Below are positions 21,940 through 34,292 of a stretch of DNA of 64,000 nucleotides, in pieces (within the stretch, counting starts at the first letter, position 1; every line of letters begins with the position of its first letter). The notes beneath the pieces were generated by a model that did not search any database, had not been told where the DNA came from, and saw only the letters and a program-made list of their open reading frames with translations. The stretch covers positions 83,275,168 to 83,339,167 of the forward strand of contig OX235270.1 in NCBI GenBank assembly GCA_944472135.2. Reading direction: 5' to 3'. The position numbers were made by a program, and so were the translations under genes. Source of the stretch: Trichobilharzia regenti. Its lineage: Eukaryota; Platyhelminthes; Trematoda; Strigeidida; Schistosomatidae.

Positions 21940-24153
21940 CTATGTGTCTCCTCTCGATGAATGCGAGAATAAGAACAGGTATATCGAATGCATTTACAGT
22001 GTGCGGGATTGTGAAATCTGCATAGTTATCCAGAGAAATGGGAAGATATGGCATTGGCGAGCTAGGTACCTGCGAGAGCAGGTGGAATGCATGTGGACTA
22101 TCGAAATTGTCGACTTGAGAGTCAGTTATCCATTCTGGCCTGGTCACGATGACGACAACCACAAGCACGCTGCGGCTCTGAGTAGCTATCATAATGTCAC
22201 CAGCGGCAGTCAGGGCCCTTATGTAGTGGGGACTAATTTCATCTAGGATCATCACAGTAAGATTCAACTCAAAAAGAAGGTAACGATGCTACGCACAGTG
22301 TTACAAACAACGCAGAACAGGAGGAAAGGGAGGATTTTTACAGACAGCTGCAGACAGTAATGGACAACATCCCAACTTATGACATCAACCTTACGGGTTA
22401 CACGAATGTCAAACTGAGAGCAGATAATACAGGGGGAGAACTCATTATGAGTTGAGATGCTCTCACTCGGAATAGTGAATAAGGACGGAGAATTGTTCGC
22501 AGACTTGTGAGCCTCCAATAATTCGGCGAATGGAGGCAGAATGTACAAGCATAAGAATCTGCTCCAAGCAGCATGCCTTTTTCCTCGTGGATACACTAAA
22601 AACCAGGTAGATTTCGCGCTCTGATCAAACTTCAACTCTACGCATCGTCGTCGAATAAAGCATAGAATGGCAGTCAAACCTCCACCTCAAATTCCTTCAT
22701 CAACTTCGAATAGGCCTCCTCCAGACAGCGTGACCGAGAATTAATTTGGAAAATACATCAACATTATGACACGTAGTGTCCGAAGTCTTTATTAACCTCA
22801 TTCAACATCTGGCCATATGCCAATGGCACGTGTCGCGCGATCCACAACGAAAACTTTAGTGTGGCTTTCAAAGTGTATACAGGAATAAGAAGAGCTGGTT
22901 GTCTATTACCACCAACGACGACATTGCGTCAGGCCACGCAAACTAGAAAACCTGCAAGCGGAAAACAACAATCTAGGTGGAGAGGCAGGCATTGAAGACA
23001 GGACTGCGGGTGAATATAGAGAAATACCAGTAATATGGAAGGTATTATTACCGCCAGTCAAATCAGAAGAGGATAATAAATAAACTCAAAACTCTGTTTC
23101 AGTTGAAGCACATCACAACATTCTAACAAGTTACCTATTATGACTATAAAATCACTCGTCTTATTTCCCACCAGATTATAATTGATCAACAACACGCGTA
23201 TTATTATTTCTGAGTGCACGTTATCCCATTGATTTATACTCAAATATCTGGTCAATTCCACATATGTATATAGATGAAGGAAAAAGTTGTGTGAGTAGCT
23301 TGATATGATTGTAAGCAATAATTTGTGCTCGAATCGTCATCATTTCATATTACTGTACAACGCTGTGTGATTTTATCAAAATAAAATTTTATCTACAGTG
23401 GAGTTATACTCTATCACAGTGACCAAGTTTTATACTTATACGAATATAGAGAAGACGGAGGCGATCAAGATAACCGCAACATTCACGACGACCGGCACCA
23501 ATCGCCATCAGCGGGGGAGATTTGACAGAGGTTACCTCCTTAATTTATCTAGGCAGTAAGCGCTGTTTAAAACATAGGAGGAGTGGATGGTATAAAAACC
23601 AGCCAGAATCGGAAAGCCAAGATGCATCTTCACCGACCTGAAATCAGTTTGAAAATATTTCGCACTCAGTACAGAGGGAAAACTTCGAGTTTTTAGCACC
23701 AACATCAAGTCAGTAAGTTCTTCCATGAGAGGCAGGAATCTTCACTGCATTTAACGAGAAAAATTTCCAACAATTTACAGAATTTTAACGACAGCTGCCC
23801 ATTTTTCTGACTTCATCCTCGTGATCAATTGATCATAAAGAATTAGCCGCAAGAAACTCTGGCTGGCAACAAACCGACCAAGAGCCGATTGCTCAAACAC
23901 TATGAAGAAGAAAAATGGAGATGGATCGGGCATGGGTTGAGGAGGCCGTCGATTGTCATCGCGCGATTGGAATTCCAATGGGAAGTGACGAGTGGGTCAT
24001 ACTAGAGTGAAACGGAGGAAACTGTGTAAGGAGAAGACGAGAGATTATGCTCGATTGTGGCCCCAGATGAAAAGAACAGCATAAAATAGATCAACGTGGA
24101 AATGTGCTGTCGGAGCCCTGTGTCCCACTAGGAACCCAAGGGAATAATAATCT
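21940..24153 (+). mobile_element. highly decayed RTE-like copy with intact 3' tail
   Basis: Short blocks align with the copy at 19681, for example AAATGGGAAGATATGGCATTGG (endonuclease start), GGGACTAATTTCATCTAGGATCATC, and GACAGCTGCAGACAGTAATGG. Later blocks carry RT remnants near 22850-22920 and 23450-23990. The end CCTGTGTCCCACTAGGAACC, CAAGGGAATAATAA (24120-24153) is the family 3' terminus, also seen at 51880-51920. 23090-23400 is AT-rich and may be inserted. No open frame survives. Confidence 0.65.
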
Positions 24154-25171
24154 CTTTTGAAGTGGCGCCACCTCCTTTATCTTGGGGATATTTGTGTGGT
24201 TTAGTCGATTTGAGTTGGAGCTAGTCTGCCTTATTTGGTTCAGGTAGATTCAGCTGACGTGATTTTAATGCCTATTTTGCAACCAAATACTAGGCAATTC
24301 ACAATTCTATCTTTGGAATAGCTTTTCGACATGACGTTAAACGTCGGCCATGAACTATTAAGCAAAAGTATACACCTCTAGAAATCTCCCGATAAAAAGA
24401 TTATCTCGTCTGTAGAAAACTGAACATGTTCACATCTTAGCGGAAATATTTAGGTTACCAAGCGTTTGGAGTTGCCTTTCCTACTACCACAACACCAGCT
24501 GACACACGTTTTAAAGTCACAAGGCAAGAATAGCTCTACCGAAGGCAATGTGCTTCTGACTTCTAGATGTCATCTGGCACCATGGAGGTTTGACATTATC
24601 CATAGGTTTATAAGGTTAGACGTATTATAATTATTCAAAACAAAGTGCCCATAGTTTGCAGTCATACGGCATAACGTTACAATCTATTTCTATAGTCGCG
24701 TCAACCATTGTAACATCAATTAAGATTAGAGAAGGAAAACTACCGGTTTTAGGAAAATTTTATTGAAAGTTTTTCCTAAAATTACGTACATTTTTTAATT
24801 ATAAACAAACCGGGAAACTCACCGAGTCGATACTTGTGCATGAAAAATAAGAAGTGAAAGTACGACGGAGGAATGTTGTCTTAATACAGCGAAAATAAAA
24901 CATCGGAAAAATACATATCTAATTTTTAGTGAATGTAACATGTACGGTTTAAGAAAAGTCTTTACATGTGTTGTGAGATGCAATATGGAAAACGTTAATG
25001 TGTGCAAAAGAAAAATAAATAAACAAATACCACAAACGGATAAGAGTTGGGTGAATCGCATCACTTAGTTACGTGATATAATTGTGAAGGTGTTCTGCGA
25101 ATCTCACGTTTCGTCCAGAACGCGTTTTCCTCGAGGGCTCACCAGAGGCTGGACTTATCCGGCATGTTGGT
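24154..25171. other. no gene seen
   Basis: AT-rich unique DNA. No frame, RNA or repeat recognised. Confidence 0.4.
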
Positions 25172-25529
25172 TGTCAATGTAGTTGAAGATTGAACGATCA
25201 ATTCATGGTTGTTTGCTCAAAACCGACTTCCCCAATTTTCCCGGAGGCATCAATACGACAGTCATCGTCTCATCGGTCGCTGTTCAGAAAGAAGTCAGGA
25301 GAAAACCGTCAGAAGTAATCTTGTGATTTATTATTGTAATATTTGTTCACAGACCTTAGTCATACGTGATTGATATGTTGGTGTAACAATAAGGAATCCT
25401 CGAGTCAACAATTGGTTTTTTGGTTTTTACGTCCGTTAGTACTAAGCGTTTCTGAAAGGCTTCGAGGGACAGCGAGAGGCCCACCGTAGCAAGAGCTGAG
25501 CATTAACGGTTTTTGAGACGTGGTTGACA
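25172..25529 (+). repeat. BEL LTR of the second assemblage (left)
   Basis: TGTCAATGTAG ... GTGGTTGACA, 358 bp, more diverged than LTRs 1-3. Followed by a leader (25530-25641) with TGGTGCCGGCCAAGTC, a candidate primer-binding site. The base runs flanking 25172 and 34239 do not match, so the two ends here are not shown to be one insertion. Confidence 0.88.
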
Positions 25530-25641
25530 GTTTGTGATAGTTTCTCACAGTTTGATAGTCTCCGTCCGTCTTTTCTGGTGCCGGCCAAGTCTTCATTGAA
25601 CAAGCATTGTCTGGAACTTTCTGGAATTTTGGTTACATTCA

Positions 25642-27614
25642 ATGATGCCTGGGTCAAAGAAGGAACAGAGCGTCTTGAAAGCAAACAGGAAAGTAAGTCA
25701 TGTTGACTTGTCTGTTACATGTAACAATGTGTTTGATGCTCAGCATGATGACTCTGTTGTTCATGTTTCGCAGTCTAGGGATAATAGGCTAAAGCTTGAA
25801 CCCAAGTGTTTCGACGGAAACCCAGCTGACTATTTACAGTTCGTAAAGGAGTTTGAAATCATGCTGAGTAGTTTTCTGTTAAATGATGAAATGAAGTTGA
25901 TGTATTTGATGGGGTACTGCACTGGAGTTGCTTCAAGAGCTTTACAGTGCTGTAAGGTTATGCCCCCAAACGAAAGATATACTGAAGCGATGCATATCCT
26001 GCGTCAAAGATTCGGAAGACCTTCAATGATTGTAAGGAAATTATTCGAGGTTGTTAAGGGTAATGCTGGTCAATTACAAGATGACTCCAAGGCACTCTCT
26101 GAGTTTTTGGACAATCTGCTTACTCACAAGAACTCATTGATTCTGATGAATTGCATGAGTGACCTCAACTCGAGTTTTATACTAGAAGTAACAGCAAGAC
26201 GCCTACCTACTCGACTGCAAAGGAAGTGGGTGAAGATAAGCTCCCGTATGGAGGATGAGGGTATCGAGCCAAAATTTGATGATCACCTGAAACTAGTAAA
26301 AGATAGTGTCAACCAAACCATGAGCAAGTTTGCCAGTATATTGAATCTCACCCCTAGAATAGAGCAGTCTGAGGGCAAACCGCAATCATTGATGACGAAA
26401 GGGTCTCAGAGAGGTGGATATCGATAAAGGTCTATGATGTATAGTAATGCATATAGACCTAGTGAGTGTAACAGGTTTCGTAGTACATCCTCAACAGATA
26501 AGTTACAAGATGCAAGACAAACACGGTTGTGTTTTACACGTTTGCAAGAAGTTCACACAAATATGAACTGTGAATCAGTGAGCAAGTTTAGTGATAAGCC
26601 AAATGTGAAATCAAGGTCTCACTCCGAATATTGTGACGATAATAGTGCAGTGAAGAAGCCTGTAGTTGCAACCAGTAAGCCATTGTTGAATAGAGTGTCA
26701 CGGACGACACCACAATTTTTGCTGGAGAAGAGAGTTACAGTTTCAGGTTCTAGTTCTGACTCCACAAGTTTTCAAGTTATTACTAGCCAGAGTAAAGGTA
26801 TAAAACCTATAAGGATTTATGAGGAAGAACCCAAATCATCCACTAATGTTATTAAAGAGTTTGAAAATGATGAAGTAGATCATACAAATGGAGGTAAAGT
26901 GGATATTTGGGAAATGGTCATGATAGTGCACACATGTCTTTGGCTGATCATGGTGAGATGAGGGGAATGCCTACTACTGCTGAGTTGAACATGCTTCCCT
27001 ACAACTTGAACGTGAAGTAGAATTAAATGCAGTTGCAGCAGGCATGTATACTTGTCAGACCGTCAGTGTTAGTGATCAGCATGTAGCCCACCTATCATCA
27101 GATGCTAGTGCTAAACCTGAGCTAATAGTAAAAGACAGCAGTGGTAGTAATCTTGCAGTTAGAGAATTTTCCGAAAGCCGAACAACAACAGCTTCTGATC
27201 CACCGCATAGTTCATCAACTGGTGTCAATCAGTCGTCGTCTGTGTTGTCATCCACAATGAAAGGGACGTCCACGAACTCACAAGTTTTATGCTATGACTA
27301 CGCTAGTATGAGTTGGTTTAAAAAACAAAGATATCCCTTAGTTTAGTGAGGATAGGCCAAGTGTAAACGAGAGTGTAATGGTTAAATTGACTTGCATGAA
27401 TAAAGGCATTTCTTGTTTCAAGTTACTATTTGAATGCTATTATCTTTGGTGTAAATTACTCTGTGCCTACACTTGGTTGATCAGATACGTCGCAGGTATG
27501 TTAGTCATCTATATTGTACGATGCAATGACATGAGCGTGTTGTCGTTCAGATTTGAGGATATAGCTGATAGCGGGAAGTCAGGAAATGAACTCCGCTACG
27601 ATTTTCCAACCTAG
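25642..27614 (+). pseudogene. BEL gag and chimeric gag/pol-remnant region, second copy
   Basis: ATG at 25642 opens a 261-codon gag frame: FDGNPADYLQFVKEF, then CTGVASRALQCCKV, LRQRFGRPSMIVRKLFEVV and NSSFILEVTARRLPTRLQ. This is the BEL/Pao gag (DUF1759-like) pattern and the best-preserved gag in the window. It stops at TAA (26425-26427), as the copy at 13664 does, and continues in frame at 26434. Frameshifts or stops follow at about 26950-27040 and 27346. The last part (27378-27614) repeats the deletion join YYLWCKLLCAYTWLIRY ... MSVLSFRFEDI ... YDFPT. 26154-26531 is identical by eye to 14185-14562 while flanking sequence differs. Confidence 0.85.
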
Positions 27615-27744
27615 GGTGTCAACCTGAGAAGGGTTGTAGGCGTACTGCTGTAAGTCCTACAATTCTTCAAAGGGTAGCGCATCAATAAGCAGCTCAACAT
27701 GCCTGGTGTGTGATTTTGTACATATGTTCATGTTGTATATACTT
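27615..27744 (+). other. start of BEL 3' UTR, truncated
   Basis: Includes the first hairpin (TTGTAGG at 27634-27640, CCTACAA at 27656-27662). Breaks off at TTGTATATACTTA, where AATAATAATAATG begins; in the other copies the UTR continues. Confidence 0.8.
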
Positions 27745-28634
27745 AATAATAATAATGTATATTCTCATATAAACATATAAATTCACATGAAAATGCATGC
27801 CATTTTTACAGGCAAGATCAAGTATGATATAATATCAAATCGTAGATTGTCTACAAGTTAATAATATTTCAACAGTTAAATATTTGATATATATATATAA
27901 ATACACATTGTCTGAACTAGGCTGTATAGTTATTGAATTGTACAATTGTCCTCCAGGTTGAGCGGGAAAATCGACTTCGTTTCGTTTTCATCCCGTGGTT
28001 GTCGGCATACGATAACCAACCAAAATTGAGGTAAGTACAACGTTTACAAGGGATTGAAAGCTGTTTTAGAAAAGTAAAAGTGCTGAGGTGAATCATTAAA
28101 TTGTAATGAAATAGGTAAGTGCAAGTATCATTAATAAATGCATTTATAAAGGAAACTCCCTAAGCCGACAACGTCCATTTGCAGTGTATAATGCTACACG
28201 TATATCTCGTACTATCATGATGTCCACTTTTGGTTTTAATACATTTATCCTCAGTTGTGCCAGTTGTTTTTGTTTTATACCTTTTTGTGCATTTAGTGCA
28301 CAACCGTACACTTTAGAGAGTAGGAATATAATAAGTCATAAAGAGCTGTAAAATGTTAGGTTTAATGGGATATAATGAGGATCAAGTAAAGAAATTATTG
28401 GAAAATGAATGAGATAAGACATTGTGAAGTGGTATTTAAAGATCAGTCAATGGACAGCAAGTTAGTTTATAAGATGCCCCATAAATCTGTGCACATCCCA
28501 CATGGTCGCATCTCAACAATAGGCTGGGCGAATAGTATATATTTAGAGGTAGAAGCATGATCTGTCAAGGCGTTCATTATTATCTTTTTCAAGATAAAGA
28601 TCTAAGCACTCATAAAAATCAGAAATATCTCGAG
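27745..28634 (-). mobile_element. CR1-type 3' terminus plus unassigned sequence
   Basis: AATAATAATAATGTATATTCTC, then a stretch also present at 7454-7530, match the CR1 3' UTR in the same (minus) orientation. Beyond about 27840 I recognise nothing; 27880-27900 is a (TA)n run. The piece sits exactly where the BEL 3' UTR is interrupted, so it is probably a 5'-truncated insertion. Its right edge is unclear. Confidence 0.55.
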
Positions 28635-28671
28635 CCATGAATTGATCGTTCAATCTTCAACTACATTGACA
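28635..28671 (-). repeat. 37-bp inverted LTR terminus
   Basis: Reverse complement of the first 37 bases of the BEL LTR (ends ...ACTACATTGACA on the plus strand). The rest of the LTR is absent. It lies between the CR1-type fragment and the autonomous BEL internal region. Confidence 0.85.
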
Positions 28672-28699
28672 ATTAGTGTGTTGTTTTTCATAACGTGCA

Positions 28700-31600
28700 T
28701 CAATTTCGGGATTTTAATCGCTTTATCGCTATGTCACCCGTAGTGAGGTTAAAAATGGCAAAGCAGAAGCGGCTGTGTTTCAGTTGTTTAAAGATTGGGC
28801 ATACATAGTGGAATTGTAAGGCGACAAACAATGGAAGTAGTGGTTTAACGGATATGCACACACTTCTGAGGACAGCAAACGAACCTGGGATTTCGGTTAA
28901 TTGTAATAGTATCTCTAGACCCCTTGACACCCTACAAGTTTTCTTAGGGGTATTACCAGTTAAGGTGAAAGGACCGAAATCTTCAGTAGAGACTTATGCA
29001 TTGTTGGATAATGGTTCAGACGTTACATTGATAGATGCTGAACTGGCTGGTTGCTTGGGTATTAAAGGCCCAAAGCAACCCTTGGTTGTAAATACTTTCA
29101 ATTCTGCGAAAACAGTAGTATGTGGACGAGTGTCATTTCAGTTAGAATCCTTGGCTACTGGGGAAACCGTGGAAGTATATACTGCTTACACTACCTCCAG
29201 TATGAAACTTGGCGAAGCTATAGTACCTAGTCGTGAAACGGTTGTCGGTAAGCCATACCTGTGTGACATACCTCTTCCAACACTTCAAGATGGAAGAGTG
29301 AGAGTACTCATTGGATGTAGTGTGCCAGAAGCTCACAAGGTATTAGAAGAGAGATTCGGAGGTAGAGATGATCTGTTCGCGACGAAAACACCACTGGGAT
29401 GGACAGTGAGAGGACCTATACCCATAGTCCACATATCATCATTAGTTGCAAACGATGGGGACAAACTAGAAACTATGATTAAAAATATGTATGACAAGGA
29501 GTTTTGTGACTGCGGTGTCCCAGAGAAGGGTCGTTCTGTAGAAGACTTAAAAGCAGTTAAAATAGCCGAGGAGTCTTGTAAATACGAAAACGGGCGTTTC
29601 AGCGTTGGCCTACCATGGAGATTCAAAGATAGACAGTTGGTTTGTAATAGGAAAGTTGCTCTTAAGAGACTAATGGGTTTACAGAAAAAATTCCTGTCAG
29701 ATGCAGAACTCTGGGCCGTCGATAAATGTCGATAAAAACACGTAATGAAGGGTTACGTTGAAAGACTAGTTGATCAGAGTGAGCCAGGGAAGTGGTATTT
29801 GCCCCATCATCCCGTCTTTAACCCGAGGAAGCCAGGTAAACTCCGTGTGGTTTTGATTGTTCTGCGAAACATGAAGGAGTCTCTTTAAATGATAATCTGT
29901 ATAGTGGCCCAGATTGCGTGAGCTCATTAGTGGGACTGCTATTAAGATTCAGAAAGTTTACAGTTGCTGTCGCGGCGGATATTGAGGAAATGTTCCTACA
30001 GGTGAAGGTGCCAGAGAGTGACAGAGATCACTTGAGGTTTTTGTGGTTTGATGACGGTCCTTGTGGTAAGGTGTCAGAATATAGGATGACAGTGCATCCA
30101 TTTGGTGCCACGTCCTCCCCGTTTTGTGCTAATTTTGCTCTACGAAAGGCAGTGTCCACATTTGGTTCTAATGATTTGCTGGACGTCATAGATTGTTGCT
30201 TCTACGTGGATGATTGTTTAGCCTCCTTCGATGATGATAAGTCTGCAGTTAGATTTGCAACAAGCATCACTGAAGTGTTAGCTAAGGCCGGCTTTCGTCT
30301 AACTAAGTGGGTCTCGAACAGCCTAGACGTTTTGAAGCATATAGATCCAGAAGACAGAGCACCTACCGTACGAGATTTGCCTGTTGATACTCTACCAGTT
30401 GAACGCACATTAGGTATGCGATGGGATGTGAACTCTGATACCTTTGGATTTAGTGTTGGTGATATTGATAAGCCAGTTACTCGGAGAGGTGTGCTCTCTG
30501 TGTTGTCGTCCGTGTTTGACCCACTTGGATTAGTAGCACCTTATCTACTTCCGGCTAGGAGGTTATTTCAAGAGACATGCAGGAAAGGGTTACAGTGGGA
30601 TGAACCATTAAGTGAGAGGCAGAGAGAAGAGTGGAAGGGGTGGGTTAACAGTTTAAGAATGCTGAATCTACATTCCGTCTCACGTCCACTTAAGCCGTCG
30701 AGAAATCATGATATAATTGACTTCCATGTTTTTTCTGATGCCTCTGAGGTTGGATTTGGTGCAGCCGTATACATCAGAACCACCTTAAGGAATGATATAG
30801 ATGTTAGCCTGGTGATGGGTAAATCTAGAGTTGCACCTCTAAAGACGGTTTCGATTCCGAGATTAGAACTTAATGCCGCCTTACTAGCTGCGCAGTTATT
30901 CACAACGGTGTGTAAAGAGTTGGATTACCCCAAGCATCCCGTAACGTTTTGGACTGATTCGATGTCTGTGATATATTATATACGCAACGAGTCAGCAAGA
31001 TATGCATGTTTTGTAGCTAACAGAGTATCTCAAATTCGTGAACTAACAACTGTTGAGCAGTGGAGGTACGTACCGTCTGGAAAAAATCCAGCTGATCTAG
31101 CCTCGCGAGGAGTTATTGATATGAATGTGGTTAAAAATAAGTGGTGGAAAGGTCCAGAGTTCTTGCTAAGGGCTGATAGTATGTGGCCTCGTAGAGAAGA
31201 TGAACCACCGATAAACGAGTGTGCCTTGGAGTTGAAGACAAGTGTCAGTTTAACATCTACTCAAGAAAGACATTCAGGTTTACATCCACTTTTTAAATAT
31301 TATTCTTCTTGGTACAAACTACTGAAAGCTGTTGCGTGGTTGACACGATATGTTACGTATTTAAAGGTCATGCATCTTGCGGGATACGAAAATATGAATG
31401 TGGGGCCTTTGAGAGTCGAAGATATTAGAAATGCAGAGTTAGCGATTTTGAGGGCTGCTCAGTGGGAAGCGTGGGGTGAGATTGCCAAGGAGGATAGTCC
31501 CGATTTCGCAGATTTCAAGGTGCGGTTAGATAGATTATCTCCGATAGTTTCCGAAGGGATCGCTAGAGTTGGTGGACGTCTACAAATGTTAGAATCGTCA

Positions 31601-32787
31601 TATGAGACCCGTCATCCGGCTTTATTACCTTGCTACCATCCAGTCACTGATCTCATTATAAGACACTACCATGTTCTTGAAGGTCATTTGGGTACTTCGC
31701 AAGTACTATCAAGTATTCGATGTAAGTTCTGGATAGTGAAGGGAGGTACTGCTGTCCGTAAAATAATTGATAAGTGCATGGAATGTAAACTCCGAAATGC
31801 TCGTCCAGTACAGCAGATGATGGCACCACTCCCAGCGTGGCAAGCTTCTGAAGGGAATTATCCATTTGAGTACGTTGGGGTGGATTTGTTCGGACCTTTT
31901 GTAGTGAAGAGAGGCAGAACCCTATGTAAAAGATATGGCTGTTTATTCACCTGTTTGAAAATGAGAGCTGTGCATATTGAGATGGTTCATACGCTAACTA
32001 CTGATTCATTCGTGCTAGCATTACATAGATTTATAAATCGCCGGGGTGTACCGAAGATGATGTTCAGCGACAGAGGGACTAATTTTGTTGGCTGTCACGC
32101 CGAGCTTAAAGAGTACTTCGAAGGTCCCCAAACGAGAGTTCAGGAAGAGTTACTGAAAAGGAACATCGAGTGGCACTTCAACCCACCACATGCCAGCCAT
32201 AGAGGCGGGCTATGGGAAAGACTTATAGGAATTATCAAGCGTATTTTAAGCTCCATAATTAAAAACCAGAGTTTGAATGACGAAACGCTGGAGACATTTT
32301 TTGTGAAGCTGAACGAATATTAAATGACCGGCCGTTATCACCTGTGAGGGACGACGTCAAGGATTTTGATGTGTTAACCCCAAACAAATTATTGTTATTG
32401 AGAGGCAACCCTGGCATAGAGGACTCAAGCGGGGAAGGAATACCTACGATTAAAAGATGGAAACAAGCCAGGCACATGAAAGATATATTTTGGAAAAGAT
32501 GGTTAAAGGAGTATGTTCTAACACTGCAAACCAGAGACAAGTGGAAAAAGTTGTGCCGAAACTTAAAGGTTGGTGACATAGTATTAGTAGCAGATAAATG
32601 TGCCACAGGTAGGTGGCCTTTGGGAGTGGTAGTAAGGCTACTCTGTAGTGGTGATGGATTGGTGAGGACGGTTGAGGTGAGAACAAGTTGTGGCATGTTG
32701 GTGCGAGATATTAGAAAACTGTGTCTACTGGAAGGTGCTGAGAGTCGAGAGTCGGAGGATGAAACACTAGACGATTTTCCAACCTAG
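28700..32787 (+). pseudogene. BEL/Pao gag end and pol: zinc knuckle, protease, RT, RNase H, integrase
   Basis: A CCHC zinc knuckle (CFSCLKIGH ... WNC, about 28776-28820) is broken by TAG at 28806-28808. In the same frame (28854-29735) comes a Pao-type aspartic protease with LLDNGSDVTLID and GCSVPEAHKVLEERFGG. A disturbed stretch at 29736-29917 includes a one-base loss in a T run. 29918-32323 carries the RT (VAAD, TVHPFGATSSPFCANF, active site FYVDD), RNase H (VFSDASEVGFGAAVYI; SIPRLELNAALL; FWTDSM) and integrase (HHCC finger ending CMECK; DLFGPF; SDRGTNFVG; GGLWERLIG). A one-base loss in a T run near 32300 shifts the frame, and the integrase C-terminal region (DUF5641-like, NLKVGDIVLVAD) continues at 32344-32787. 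The domain order with RNase H before integrase and the GxTSSPFCA RT block are typical of BEL/Pao. Confidence 0.92.
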
Positions 32788-33906
32788 GGCGTCAACCTGA
32801 GAAGGGTTGTAGGCGTACTGCTGTAAGTCCTACAATTCTTCAAAGGGTAGCGCATCAATGAGCAGTCCAATGTGCCTGGTGTGTGATTTTGTACATATGT
32901 TCATATTGTATATACTGAATTGATATCATCTGTCATCTAGCTGTTGGTAATTCTGTTTGTGTCCGGACGACTTCCACTTGGATCATCAACCTGAGAAGGA
33001 ATGTAGGCGTACTGCTGTAAGTCCTACAGTTCTTCACCGGTAGTTCGTCAAGGCAGAATCCACAACATTTGATGTGTTGATTGTACATATGTTTGTGTTA
33101 AATAATTGTGTGAGTTCCAATTATTGTAATTGTTGGTTAATCTTGTTTGTGTCCTTACATTCCACAAATTACAATCGTCAACCTGAGAAGGGTTGTAGGC
33201 GTACTGGTGTAGGTCCTGCAATTCTTCAAAGGAATTCCACCAAGAGATGATCGGCGAGGTTGTTTGTACTGTTTGTATATACATGTGGTGTGTCATATCA
33301 ATTGGTGTATTTTGGGTTCATTGTGTTTACTTGTTGATTTCGTGTCTTGTTGTTATTGCGTAAATTTGTTAAAATTTTCGTCGTGATTACTTCTGAAGTT
33401 GTTTCGAGTCTTCTACATCCGTGAATGAATTGATTGATGTTAGAGACAGCAGATGGGTCGTATACGCCGGGGAGGAGATAATGATTAGCTGTGGTCCCAC
33501 ACGCCGGGGAGCGGAAGTGTAGACGAACGAGGCTTGCATACGTCACCGTCACCAGAACTGGGGTAGAATGAGTGACAAGCGATTTCAGTGGTAATTGGTA
33601 GTGAGTAGATAAGACGATGTGCGTAGAGTATCATGAGGTGGTGCTATGGGCACGTTGCGTTCTGCAAGATTCATTCTATCAAGTGGCGATTGTGTTTCGA
33701 GATGTGAAGAGGATGCCTTTAACTGGAAGGCGTAGGTCATCATCGAGGAGTAAGATTGTGCTGTGAGTATGTCTGTGATGTGTTGGCTTTTCTGTTTGTT
33801 CTCAATTTCAGCTCTGTCCGTGTGACCCAGGTTCTCGCAATGGCATCCAAGTCAACATGTATTGGTCGTGAAGAAAAAAACGTTGGATCCACTTTTTGCC
33901 GGGGAG
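32788..33906 (+). other. BEL 3' untranslated region with three hairpin repeats
   Basis: Collinear with 15620-16772. Hairpins at 32807-32835, 33002-33028 and 33193-33221 (TTGTAGG or TGTAGG paired with CCTACAA, CCTACA or CCTGCAA). No coding frame supported. Confidence 0.82.
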
Positions 33907-34239
33907 TGTCAATGGAGTTGAAGAATGAACGATCAATTCTTGGTTGTTTGCTCAAAACCAACTTCCCCAATTTTCGCGGAGGCATCAATACGACAGTCAT
34001 CGTCTCATCGGTCGCTGTTCAGAAAGAAGTCGGGACAATACCGTCAGAAACCTTAGTTTTAAAGCTTAATTTTAAAGTTGGCCATATGTTGGTGTTAAAA
34101 TAAAGAATTCTCGAGTGGCCAATCGGTGTTTTGGTTTTGCGTCCGTTATTACCAAGCGTTTCTGAGAAAATTCAAGGAACAGCGTGAGTCCCAGGGCAGC
34201 AAGAGCTGGGCATTAACGGTTTACGAGACGTGGCTGACA
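33907..34239 (+). repeat. BEL LTR of the second assemblage (right), with an internal deletion
   Basis: TGTCAATGGAG ... GTGGCTGACA. About 333 bp: the part containing TTATTATTGTAATATTTG in other copies is missing. Confidence 0.88.
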
Positions 34240-34292
34240 CCGATTCATGTGAGATAGAAGACTTAACATCTCTGGGACATGCATCTTTTAAG

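Noticed and set aside
25172..34239. One full-length BEL element with paired LTRs
   Set aside because: The flanking 5-mers differ, the LTRs are unequally diverged, and the interior holds a deleted unit plus a separate pol region; treated as an assemblage of at least two copies.
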